Assembly: GCA_017654735.1 (NCBI GenBank) | Contig: JADPYG010000088.1 | Span: 1,550,001 to 1,614,000 of the forward strand | Direction of reading: 5' to 3' | Length of the DNA: 64,000 nt | Origin: Vishniacozyma victoriae | Taxonomy: Eukaryota; Basidiomycota; Tremellomycetes; Tremellales; Bulleribasidiaceae | Shown here: positions 48,077 to 58,195 of the stretch, piece by piece | Numbering within the stretch: the stretch's first letter is position 1 | Layout of the letters: every line of letters starts with the position of its first letter | Program-made: the position numbers and the translations under genes | Notes under the pieces: model-generated | Seen by the model: the letters and a program-made list of their open reading frames with translations, nothing else | The model's database searches: none | Told to the model about the DNA's origin: nothing

Positions 48077-50948
48077 ATGACTAACTTCATCGATGCCTTT
48101 TGGTCGACTCGTGTCGCTCCACCTTCCATGCCCTTCACCCATTCCTCTCTCGTCGCCATGCCTTCTCCCATCGCCATCACGTCCGCGGTGACCTCTACTT
48201 CTACTTCGCCTTCGCCTTCGCCATCGCTATCCTCCTCTCGGTCCTCTTCGTCATCCTCTGAATCCGACAACGATGACGACTATGATCTCTGCAAGTACAG
48301 TAAAAGGTCCATCCCCTCCTCCGACAACGATGACGACAACGATCTCTGGAAGTTCGGTAAGAAGACTATCCCCCACCCCGATGCGCCTGCTGCTAGGGGC
48401 ACGATTACCAACTTTGTCGAAATCCATTCCGCCCCTCTCGTACCCGACCCCGAGGACCCTACCAAGTGGACTTTCCAAAAGTACAAGGCCCCACTTGACA
48501 AATTCGTGAGTTTCCTCTTCTATGACCTCACCACTGACGTTTCTCTCCTTCCCCAGATATGGTGCTGACGTTATCCAGGCTTCCTCATACATTCCTCTTT
48601 GGCTCCGAACACTCGCCGCCCCCCACCGATATTTCATGCTCCCTGTCGCTAAACCATTCCCTTCTACGTCTTACGCCGATCAAATCATCCCCAGCGGCAT
48701 CGCCAACCCTCGAGATGTCCTCGACGCGGATTCGCCCTCGATTCTCGCTTCTTCACCATTGACCACCGCCCTTGCCCCACTCCAAGCACCTGAAGACAGG
48801 TTCTCAGGTAAAGTCGGCCCACACTATCAGGCTCACTGGAGTGGCTTGCTCGCACAACACCTCGAAGGTCAAGTGCAGGCTATGGCCGGTGCCAAGATCC
48901 ACGAGATTGCTATCGATCTGGACACTGTCTATGGTGATACCCTCAAGATCATGGTACCTGGTATTCGAGAAGACTCTCCCAAGCTCAACATCGGGGATCG
49001 AATGATGCTTCGACCACTCGATACTCTATCACAGGCCCCCGCCCCATTTGTCATCGAGGTCGAGGTTGTCGGATTGGACAAATTGAAGGGAGGAATCTAC
49101 GTCAGGTCGGAACATCTCGCTTATCTACACTCGACGGTACCTATGGACCTCAAAGGGAACCGAAAGTATCAGATAGAGTTCAAGGCTTCGACGGACAATG
49201 TGTGCGATTTGCAGGATGCAGTGAGTACCTCGATCTCTACATATACCAGACGCTGACCTCAGGTACGGTTCACCGGGTTGTTTTTCGAGACGGCAGACGA
49301 CATCCTTACTCGATGGATCTGGCCTCAGAAGGAAGATCACATTCCTTCTCCCGTACCCTACCTCGACTTCTTCTACGACCAGGATCTCAACCAAGTCCAG
49401 AGGCAAGCCGTGTCCGACATTGTCGCTCCCGGTCACGCGATTCCCTACCTCATCAGCGGTCCGCCTGGCACTGGTAAGACCAAGACCATGGTCGAATCCG
49501 CTCTCCAGATCCTCCGAAACGACCCCAATGCCAAAATCCTTCTCTCTGCTCCATCGAACGCGGCTGCGGATACTCTCGTCAGGCGACTCAAGGCCCATCT
49601 ACTCCCTCAGCAGATGTTCAGGCTTAATTCCGATAAGAGAACATTCGCAGAGGTCCCGCAGACGATCTTGCAATACTGCTTCATTGAGAACGACAAGTTC
49701 GGCCTTCCCCCAATCAAGGAGCTCATGAAGTTCCGAATTGTCGTCACCACCTGCTCTGATGCCGCCATCATTACCAAAGCCAGGGTCACCAACTACCACA
49801 TCCAGATCGCCAGGGAACACTTTGAGGCGCATTTGTATTTCCTACCCGAACGCCGCACCGCCTCGCTCTTCTGGACTCATCTACTCATTGATGAGGCCGC
49901 ACAGGCTTCGGAACCGGAAACTCTTGCTGCCATCGAAGTCGTTCTGCCCGCTTTCCCCGAAGTGCGACCCACCTTGGTACTATGTGGTGATAGGCATCAA
50001 TGTAAGTTTGTCGTCGCTGTTTCGTGATATGCGCTGACTGTTAGTGGGACCCGTTATTGCCTCTCGACTGGCTCGAAAGGGTGGACTCGACATCTCTTTA
50101 CTCGAACGACTGTTCACCACCGGCGCTTATCCTGATGTCAAGACCGTCCGAGACTACAACAGAACCGGCTCCTGCTCCTACCTCGTCGAGAACTACCGAT
50201 CGATGCCTGCTATCCTCATGGCCCCATCTGGCCTCTTCTATGATGACTCTCTTGTCCCCGCTGCCAAAGACGTTCGATTAATCAAGTGGTCAGGTCTCTC
50301 TAATCCAAGCGTCCCTATCTTATTTAAGGGATGTGAGACCGAGGACATGACTACCGATGAAGGAGCATCCTGGTACAATGAGGGCGAGATCAACGAAGTC
50401 GTCGATACCATCCTCAGCCTACAAATCGACCGGCCCGACATTCAAGCAAAGGAGATCGCCGTTATCACCCCCTGGAGGGAGCAGGTATGGCGAATCCGAG
50501 CTAGATTGAGGTCCATTGGTCTTCACGGCGTGGATGTTGGTCACGTCGAATCTTACCAAGGAGCAGAGTTCAAGGTCACTATCTTGTCTTGCGTCCGATC
50601 TCGACGTCGATTCATCGCTGCCGACCGACATGCCGGAGCAGGGTTCTACGATTCACCCAAGAGGTTCAACGTCGCCATCACTAGAGCCAAGGAGCTACTT
50701 GTCATTATCGGTAATGCAAACCTCTTGAAGGGGGATGCCCATTGGCGAGGTCTTCTCGAAACGATGCAAAGGCACAACCTTTACGTTGGACCCGAACTTC
50801 AATTGACTCCCGTCGATAAGCCCTCTTCCGACATTGAGTACGTACATCCTCGCTGAACAATCTGGTACACAACTGATGATCTAGGTATTACGTCAAGTAC
50901 CGAGCCAGTCACGGCAAAGCTTGGGAAGGCTCCAGCATCCCCCAGTAG
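48077..50948 (+). CDS. Superfamily 1 RNA helicase, MOV10/SDE3/Upf1-like
   Basis: Predicted 5'-3' RNA helicase of the group that includes MOV10, SDE3, Armitage and Neurospora SAD-3, several of which act in RNA silencing. The N-terminal ~130 residues are Ser/Asp-rich with an imperfect duplication (DNDDDYDLCKYSKRSIP and DNDDDNDLWKFGKKTIP). A beta-barrel-like region follows, then the helicase: Walker A GPPGTGKTKT, motif II LLIDEAAQASEPE, motif III VLCGDRHQLGPVI (joined across an intron at ~50002-50044), YLVENYRSMPAIL, VGHVESYQGAEFK and motif VI RFNVAITRAKELL. A small last exon ends SHGKAWEGSSIPQ at 50948. The first intron (from 48508) ends at the second AG, since the first would give an immediate TGA. 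Role in silencing is inference from the family. Confidence 0.87.
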
Positions 50949-52267
50949 TGATCCAATCACTTCGTCTCTTTTTCCTCTTTGTCTCTCTCTCTACTTTCTA
51001 CTGGGGACCAGTTTCATTTCCTTCTATCAAAATTATAATGATGTTCCCGTTTCCACTGGGGACCAGCTCAAGTTTCCTTTTTTCCTATATTATGTTGTTG
51101 TTTAAATCAGTAATCGATTTGCAAGTTCGCTTCGGATCTATTTGTTGTACATGACACATTTGTAGCAAGTTTTCTATTTGGTATTTCTATCTCCCGTTGT
51201 TATAGTTGATCATCGTTGTCGTAGTTGTCTGCTATGTGCTAGTCGCTTTGCTTCATACTTTGCTTCGATTATCATGTATCTCGTTTCCCTTATCTTCGCG
51301 AAGCATCTTCCCTGGATAACATGGTCCCCTCTGAGGTCGAACTTTGCCTTGCCGAGAAGAGATGCTGATTGTGATAGACGTCAGATACTTTACGGTGATG
51401 CTGACGACATTGGAACATTGAGCTCTTCGATGCAGCTTCAATTTGAACATCTCATCAAAGATCGGGATCATGTCAGTGGCTGCACACGTCTGCCAGAATT
51501 GATCTACTACTGTACATCTTACACCAACATCGTATCTGAGAATCGCAGGGACAGCAGAGTCGTGTAGGAGACGGAGTATGGATTTCGCTACGAGTCCGCG
51601 GGATATAGCATAGTATAATGGACTGCTTCCTACGCCCAAGGTGACCAGTGACCACTGCGCAGCGGTCGTTCGTCTGTTGTTTGAGCCAGGCTGCTCTTGC
51701 ACAGGACAGAAACTCGTGGATCTCACACATTTAGAGTAGACACGAGACTCCAGGGCTCGCAAGCCATCAGTCTGACGTGGGAACTTGCGATACGACGGTC
51801 AAAGGCAACTAGGTGGCTCGGGAGGTACAATGCTGGACCGCTGATACATGCCAGCCAGTTTGATCAAGTGTTAAGCCCACGAGATCGAGATAACCAATTA
51901 TAACTTGGTTCCTCGCAAGACTTTTGGGCAGATATGAACATGGACGAGCTGGGAATACATGGCGTTATGCTGCTAGATATGATAAAGTGAACAACTAACG
52001 AGGTAGACAACGAATAGGGGACTATGAAAGGTAACAATGAGCTGCAGCGGAGGTATCACGCGGAAAAGATAAATGGGAAGGTTTAGAAGAGGAAATGTCG
52101 AAAGTGATGTAAAGGTGTCGAATGGTTTAGAGGTGGGGTGGAATTGGAGGTCGATATACGTAGTTGTACAAGGGGTGTCGGAATTGGTATCGGTAATTGC
52201 CATTGAGATCATCTTTCTGTCGTCTAATTGTCAGCAATGGCACCTATCCTCATACCATGTGGACTTA
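50949..52267. other. Large convergent spacer, about 1.3 kb
   Basis: Between the helicase stop and the stop of the minus-strand gene at 52268. It starts with a T/C-rich 3' region in which CTACTGGGGACCAG near 50998-51011 recurs as CCACTGGGGACCAG near 51052-51065. The only notable frame is the minus-strand one listed at 51253-51762. Confidence 0.45.
51253..51762 (-). other. Doubtful 169-codon open frame, faintly ankyrin-like
   Basis: Within the 1.3-kb spacer. The translated stretch GSSPLYYAISRGLVAKSILR followed by LLHDSA has the look of one ankyrin repeat (G.SPL..A...G). The rest gives no motif, and no splice context or strong start was found. It may be a relic of a lost gene or chance. Confidence 0.2.
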
Positions 52268-53434
52268 CTAGGTCGGTGTTCCAGCTTTCACATCATAGTC
52301 TCTCAACCTACCCGGTAAAATGACTTCTCGCCTACTTCTTTCCCTAGTCCCCTCTGGCGCTAATGGACTTCCATTTGTGACCTTTCTGCCTATGTTGGAG
52401 GCACTGACTACTCGTCTCATATCATTTCCTCCGAAAGCTGCATTTCGGGATACTGGTTTATTGGTAAGGGAATGATATGCGTTGGACGTTGCCTCGGGGG
52501 CTAGGGGAATACTGTTGGTCGTTGGTGAGTGTGAATTGGCTTTTCGACCTGGTCGTTGATCGGGAGGAGAATTGGATTCGCCTGATAGACGAGATCGCCC
52601 ACGGCGAGGTTCAGTCGCTGAGAGATCGGTCGGTGAAGACTCGAGATCTTCTGGGGTGTTGGGTCCTGTCACTGCTTTCAAGGGGGAGCTGACGTTGACG
52701 GTTCCTGTACCTAGAGAATTGGCCAATACGGCCGAGATGGGACCGATTCCTCCACCAGCACTTCGAGTTCGTTTCATACCGTTAGGCTCAGCGAATGTGA
52801 CGGTCGGTGTAGCATTGCTGGCAGGCGTTTCAATTTCCGGAGCAGGAGATCCGTTTCGAGAGGCAGAAGCGGTAACGTTGTTGCTAGCGCGTCTTTTTGA
52901 ACCTGGTTTCTTGTTCTTCTTCGCGGCGGCAGCTTCGGCTCGTAGTCTAGCGCGTTCTTTTTCTCTCTTTACCTCTAGAGCAATTTCATGATCGGACGGA
53001 TTATCGGAACGGTTATTGTCGACAGTCACGCCATCCCAGGTAGTGCCGTATGGGACTATACCGTGGGCGCTGCGAACGGGCGGGTATGAGCGGAAAGAAG
53101 GAACACTCTTCGGTTTGAGGGTAGGTCCAAACATACTGGCCGGTAGTTCGTTGACATTGAAAGCCTCGAACTTTCGTTTATGTTTCTTCCTAGGTGGTTC
53201 CTCGGTCTCGATAGGGGCAGGTGGTACAGATTCATCTACAGGTTTAGGGGAGGTCGCGGGTGGGTTTGAAGAGCTGGCGCTCGGATCGGCGTAGCTCCAG
53301 GAGGTATAGTTTCTACCGCGAGAAACGATGGGGGCATCGAGTTGTTTCTGGGTAGGATCAAACACACCATTGGGGGGACGCGTGTGAAGTTGAATAGGAA
53401 TACCGAATTCTCGTGGTCGTTTTTCGCCCGGCAT
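52268..53434 (-). CDS. Disordered, probably nuclear protein of unknown function
   Basis: Single-exon frame of 388 codons starting MPGEKRPREFGIPIQL. Almost entirely low complexity (Ser, Pro, Arg, Asn). Two basic clusters (PRKKHKRKFEAF and AAAKKNKKPGSKRRASNN) are plausible nuclear signals, and a short conserved-looking block SFRSYPPVRSAHGIVPYGTT lies between them. The C-terminus has SRREVILPGRLRDYDVKAG. I do not recognise the family. The stop sits at a splice-like site: unspliced it reads TAG, and use of the GTAAGT donor overlapping it would also create a stop (TA|A), so the protein end is the same either way. Confidence 0.6.
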   Translation of the reverse strand: MPGEKRPREFGIPIQLHTRPPNGVFDPTQKQLDAPIVSRGRNYTSWSYADPSASSSNPPATSPKPVDESVPPAPIETEEPPRKKHKRKFEAFNVNELPASMFGPTLKPKSVPSFRSYPPVRSAHGIVPYGTTWDGVTVDNNRSDNPSDHEIALEVKREKERARLRAEAAAAKKNKKPGSKRRASNNVTASASRNGSPAPEIETPASNATPTVTFAEPNGMKRTRSAGGGIGPISAVLANSLGTGTVNVSSPLKAVTGPNTPEDLESSPTDLSATEPRRGRSRLSGESNSPPDQRPGRKANSHSPTTNSIPLAPEATSNAYHSLTNKPVSRNAAFGGNDMRRVVSASNIGRKVTNGSPLAPEGTRERSRREVILPGRLRDYDVKAGTPT

Positions 53435-54993
53435 TTTTATCGAGTCTATATAGATGCTGTTGAATGAGGTGGTAATACTGCTGTTATGATATATAGGACA
53501 TGCACTGAGTACTGGGTACGAGGTTGTTGGTGGATGGGTAGGTTGTAAATGAGACTACTCTAGCTCGTTGCAAAGTGGAAAGTGGAGGCACAAAGAACTG
53601 GGGCACCATTCTTTTTGGTTCCAGTGCAAACACGTGATCGGCGGTCCGGCATATCACGGTCCGTACTCCGGTAATGACCTATCTCTTTCACTATGGAGCT
53701 CATTTGATCAGTAAATACATGTGCTTGTTTCGGTAGACATGCACAGACAACTGGTCCAGGTGTATAACCATTCGTACAGTTACGATACGAATGTGAAGGC
53801 ATACTTTAAGCTTATCCATGACCCTGTGCCAAATGCCACTAATCGGGTTTTGGCCTCGATCAAGTTGATCAGGCAAACCAAAGTTTGCGATCAGACAGTC
53901 CACCTCTAGACTAATGCGGTCTTCTATCTCGGTGGAGAAGCGTACATCATGCATGGCTGCCAGACTCTACATGCTCATTACGAATCTGGCGGGGAGGCGC
54001 CTTCTTCATCGCCGAGCGCCCGGTGCCGTAACGCGGAAGTAGAATCCAGACCACTTCAAATAGATAGGAGACCGCATCTGATGTCCAATTGGGTGGACAA
54101 GTGACCTTGCTTTATGTTGTACGTAGCCTCGCTCGGTCTAGGAGTGTTCCAAGGGCCGAAGATGAATCTAGTACGCATACATCATATGCCCCTTTGACAG
54201 AAGAGAGCAAAAAAAGAATACAGGCTTTCGCCCGACGGATTACCCTGAAACCTTGTATGGGACGCTGCCCTGAAAGAGGTCTCCTCCAAAGTCTTGGAAC
54301 TTCGATAATTCGATTGCTCTACATGCTTTATACTACTCAGCTCGGTTCATACGGTGCTATACATAACAGTAAATAATCTAGTGTAGTCGGTTGCTAGAGT
54401 GTGCCCCACGACTCCCCTTTTTACTTCACCTATTAGTGGCAGAACACAAATTCGGCGGAGTCAAAGCTACATCTTGAAAGTCGTCACGCCAGGCGGTGTA
54501 GGTCTGGATCAATACTGTCTGAGCCGGCTCGGAAGTTCATTCAACGAATAATCGCATCGCTCATCGATTCTTTGCCCACCACGTTTCTTTCATAGTCTTC
54601 ATCTGTCTCTTATACATCCCTTGCCGGTTCGTTGAGTGAGTCTTCTGACAGTGCGGCATCAAAGGCTAATGTCAAAGGAACTTGCTTCTTTCAACTATCA
54701 ACCCTGCAATACATACATACACACACACAACACACGCCCCATCTTTACATTTGGATTCCGGCGTAAAACCGAACATATCGGCTTCACACATCATCCTCAA
54801 TCTGTATCCTAGTGATACATCGCCACTGCGCCATTTGTCTATAGCTTGAACGCATAATATCGTCTTGGCCAATTTGTCGATCTTCTCCACACACCTGCCT
54901 TTGTTCCGACCGTCCTTTCAGAGCAAAACGGACACACGAGCTTCAAACATACAATCCTTGACTACTTGTTCTCACTCTGCCAAGTCAGCAAGC
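53435..54993. other. Large divergent spacer, about 1.56 kb
   Basis: The longest gene-free stretch in the window, between two divergent start codons. Short frames (for example 53700-53954 minus and 54089-54376 plus) show no protein character. A CA-rich tract (ACACACACACAACACACG) lies at 54719-54736. I see no tRNA-like cloverleaf. A long upstream regulatory region or a noncoding transcript would fit, but nothing in the sequence proves it. Confidence 0.45.
54719..54736. repeat. CA microsatellite
   Basis: Short CA repeat about 260 bp upstream of the ATG at 54994, probably within the promoter or 5' UTR of that gene. Confidence 0.6.
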
Positions 54994-56589
54994 ATGACGG
55001 TGACCTCCACCACCACTACAACCACAACCACCAAGGCTCCGGCAGTGCATCCGCCCATGGTCTTGGCGACTCAATCCGCTCCCCAGCCTGCTCCCAAGTA
55101 TTCCTCGTCGTACCGACCTCGACCTAGGAAAACCGAGACCGAGACTACATCTACCAACACGCCAACCATCAATGGTGGTCACAATCCAGGGGACCCGCCG
55201 CAGCCTACCAACGCCAACCCAGCGGATCCAGAATCCCTTAAGGCCGCTCATGAGATCCTCAAGGTGAGCGAATACCACAGGGGATCAGAATTAGCTGATG
55301 ACAGATGATGGCCGGGCTGCCTGGACCATTAGCAGAACACCTTCCTCCTCACTTCCTCATGAGCCCAGGACCTTCGCCAACCACCACTTCTTTCAGCGAT
55401 TTTGCTTTTGGACCCAAACGCCCATCGCCTTCCGGAGATTTGGTCGGGCTCGGTCTCACTCTCGAACCCTATTCGAAGCGATACAAGAGCGACTCTAGGA
55501 TTCACGACAACAACGACTTTTCCCAAGTCTTGGCCAGGATGGGCTCTCGAAAGACCGCGGGTCCATCTAAAGCTGGCTGGACTAGCACACAATGGGGACA
55601 ATTACAAGGATCGTACGTTGCCCTCGCCCAACACCAAGCTGACGTCAGTATCAACTTGCGAGCTATCAAAAGCAAACGATTCGCCGATGCTTTTGCGCGC
55701 ACTCCCCAAGCCAAACAGGAATATATCGACAAGACGTCCCCGAACTCCACGTTGAGCGTGCTTCACTTTACCGACAGTATCCTCCTCTTTCTGTACTCGT
55801 TCTGGTGCAGTGAGCAGGTATCAGGCCGTCCCCGACCTGCCGAGTACTCTTCGAGTGACGCACTCAGGGCCAGCGTTCTGTCAATGTGGGAGCGTGAACA
55901 TCGACGGGACGACGTTTCGACTGAGGAGAAGGAGCGAATAGGGTGTATGGTCGGTCTGATGTACGTCTGCCCATGATTGATCATTTGCTGACTTTAGGCA
56001 TTTGACCGAAGCTATGGTACTCAACCACTTGTCACGCAGTCAAGCCAGTGTGGTCCAGCGACAACACCGAGAACTTTCATTCTCAACGGGGAACATGCCG
56101 ACATCTAGGTCTGGCCCGCATGTCCCACTCTCGTCAAGTAATCACCCATACAACGCCCAGCCATCGATGATGGGACAATCACCCCACTCGATCTCGCCGT
56201 CTGACCATGAATCGGCTTCCAACTATTCGTGTGATAGTGCCGCCATGGAAATGGTCAACCTCGCCAACGACCTCGCTAACATCAACAACAAAGCAGCTAC
56301 ATCTTTGCACAAGTCGCGAAATCTCCTCACGCCCGTTCTCATGCGAGATCAATTCCCTCGCATGTTCAAGAACGCAATGATGTCTGATTTCTCGGAAGAG
56401 ACAATGTCTGCTCCTGGTGACATGCTGGGCACGGGAAGGACGATCGATCCCGATAATACCGATCATTTCGCTTGGCCCATCGAACTGGGCATGTCTGCTG
56501 GAATTGCCCACCTCTGTGCATTCGGCAGAGGAATGGTCCGAGAGTACGCCGAAAGGTCAGGCTTAGAGTGGCCTCTTCGTCAAGACTAG
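54994..56589 (+). CDS. Unrecognised protein with a conserved-looking helical middle
   Basis: Three exons: 54994-55263, 55305-55959 and 55998-56589. The N-terminus is a Thr/Pro-rich low-complexity region (a TTTTTTTT run at residues 6-13). A short basic segment RKTAGPSKAGWTSTQWGQLQ leads to a hydrophobic helical block, LHFTDSILLFLYSFWCSEQ, then ALRASVLSMWEREHRRDD and MVGLMHLTEAMVLNHLSR. A disordered linker follows, and the end has GMSAGIAHLCAFGRGMVREY. The layout, a helical bundle flanked by disorder, resembles a regulatory or scaffold protein, but I cannot name a family. No signal peptide or certain transmembrane segment. Tandem with mL38 downstream. Confidence 0.6.
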
Positions 56590-56947
56590 ATCACCTACCT
56601 ACATCACCTACCTACCGTTTTAGATCAAGTCGATTCAACTTGTTTTTCGCTCTTACACTTTTACACCTACCGCCTTACAACCTCTTTCCGGTACCTCCCT
56701 TCGCCATTTTGTCATTTGTTTTTGCTCTCTATCATGAGTCCATTGTCTATTAGTCAATACTGCATGTCCTTCTCTTCCATTACTTGTTGTTGCTACGTTA
56801 CTATTACGCTTGTCACGAATGCATCAGCCCATGTTTTCGCATACTCTGATCATCTGTTATGGAGGATCGACGGAAGCAAAAAGTTGGTGGAAAAGTCATT
56901 TCAGACCATCTGCACCAAGTCTTGACCCTCACTCTATCTCACTCAAC
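56590..56947. other. Intergenic, about 358 bp
   Basis: Pyrimidine-rich spacer between two plus-strand genes. It holds the promoter of the mL38 gene; the reading frame is open upstream of its ATG from 56810, but the targeting peptide starts at 56948. Confidence 0.5.
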
Positions 56948-58084
56948 ATGAAGTCAAGAACAGCAACCCGTACGCTCGCAGCAGCATCCAGGCCAACAAG
57001 CCGACCAGCAACCCTCGGATTCGCACGCTACGATTCGACATCCTCCACCCCATCCTCATCATCATGGCAGCCAGTTGTTCCTGCCGGTCAGATCCCCGCA
57101 TACGATGCAGCACTAGCCTACTTGAACGAGTACCAAACCACAACCACCTCTGAGATTGAGCGACTACGTAAACAACCATCTACGCCCGAACGATCATCTC
57201 GAATCCGTCATCTTGAGGTTAGCTCGCTGGTCAATGATCCAGCGACCCGACGAGAGTTCCGTGAAACTGGAGGAAAAGGTTCGATGGACAGGCCTGTGAT
57301 GCGTCATTTAGCACAGAAGAAATGGGAGAAGGAAGGAGGATTGGATAGATTGATGCAGCGAGTGGAGCAGATGGGAGTTGTACCGGATTTAGTAGGGGGG
57401 ATTAGGGGGAGTGCGCCAATCACTTTTTCGACATCGACAAGTGACGGGGAGGTTGAACCTGGAAGTTTCCAACTACCATCATCATTCGCTCAACCTCCTA
57501 AACTCAATGTTCAGATCCTTGGTGATAACCCTGGTGAAGGTTTATATACTTTACTGGTCGTTGACGCCGATGCTCCCAATTACGAAACGCAATCTTACGC
57601 TCAGCGATTACATTACTACAAATCCGACATCTCCCTCGATTACACAACTGGAGAACAGGATCTGTTCGCATCTGGCGTGGGCAAGGAGGTTTTAGGGTGG
57701 GAAGCACCTCTACCACCTCGAGGAACTGCTGTTCACCGATACGTCTTCCTCCTCCTTCGACAACCTTCCTCATCGCCCACCGCCCCATCAGACCGAACCG
57801 ACTTTGACGTCCGAGCCTTAATCGAACAAGGCGCCGAGATTACCGCTTTGACCCTGTTCCGATCGAAATGGACCAAAGAAGAAAACACATATATCGAGGA
57901 GAAGTACAGAGAGGTACATGGTGTCGAGGTACCGGTTTTCGAGAAAGCACCAAAAGAGTTGAGGTACGGTATGCCACTCAACAAGAAGAGTATGGAGCGA
58001 GAGAGGATCAGGGAAGAGGCATGGGAGCAGGCTTTGAGGGATACAGTCGGAGAGGCTGGGGAAGTCAAGGTCGAGCGGGTTTAG
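56948..58084 (+). CDS. Mitochondrial large-subunit ribosomal protein mL38 (MRPL35), PEBP fold
   Basis: Structural protein of the mitochondrial 54S subunit. Intronless, 378 aa. The start MKSRTATRTLAAASRPTSRP is rich in Arg, Ser and Ala with no acidic residues, a clear mitochondrial presequence. Upstream in-frame codons (from 56810) are not needed. The middle has SSLVNDPATRREFRETGGKG and LAQKKWEKEGGLDRLMQRVE, characteristic of fungal MRPL35. The C-terminal half is a phosphatidylethanolamine-binding-protein fold (LLVVDADAPNYETQSYAQRL, LPPRGTAVHRYVFLLLRQP, TALTLFRSKW). No enzymatic role expected. Confidence 0.88.
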   Translation: MKSRTATRTLAAASRPTSRPATLGFARYDSTSSTPSSSSWQPVVPAGQIPAYDAALAYLNEYQTTTTSEIERLRKQPSTPERSSRIRHLEVSSLVNDPATRREFRETGGKGSMDRPVMRHLAQKKWEKEGGLDRLMQRVEQMGVVPDLVGGIRGSAPITFSTSTSDGEVEPGSFQLPSSFAQPPKLNVQILGDNPGEGLYTLLVVDADAPNYETQSYAQRLHYYKSDISLDYTTGEQDLFASGVGKEVLGWEAPLPPRGTAVHRYVFLLLRQPSSSPTAPSDRTDFDVRALIEQGAEITALTLFRSKWTKEENTYIEEKYREVHGVEVPVFEKAPKELRYGMPLNKKSMERERIREEAWEQALRDTVGEAGEVKVERV

Positions 58085-58195
58085 GATTACATCAAGCTTG
58101 CAGATCTATGCATATTAGGCATCTCATTCCTCATCACCCGTTTGTCCTGGATATATTGACATGGCTACAAAAATTAAGCTACAATAAATAGACAA

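Noticed and set aside
48508..48580. First AG after the helicase exon-1 donor as acceptor
   Set aside because: It leads to ATA TGG TGC TGA at once; the next AG (after GCTGACGTTATCC) keeps the frame open.
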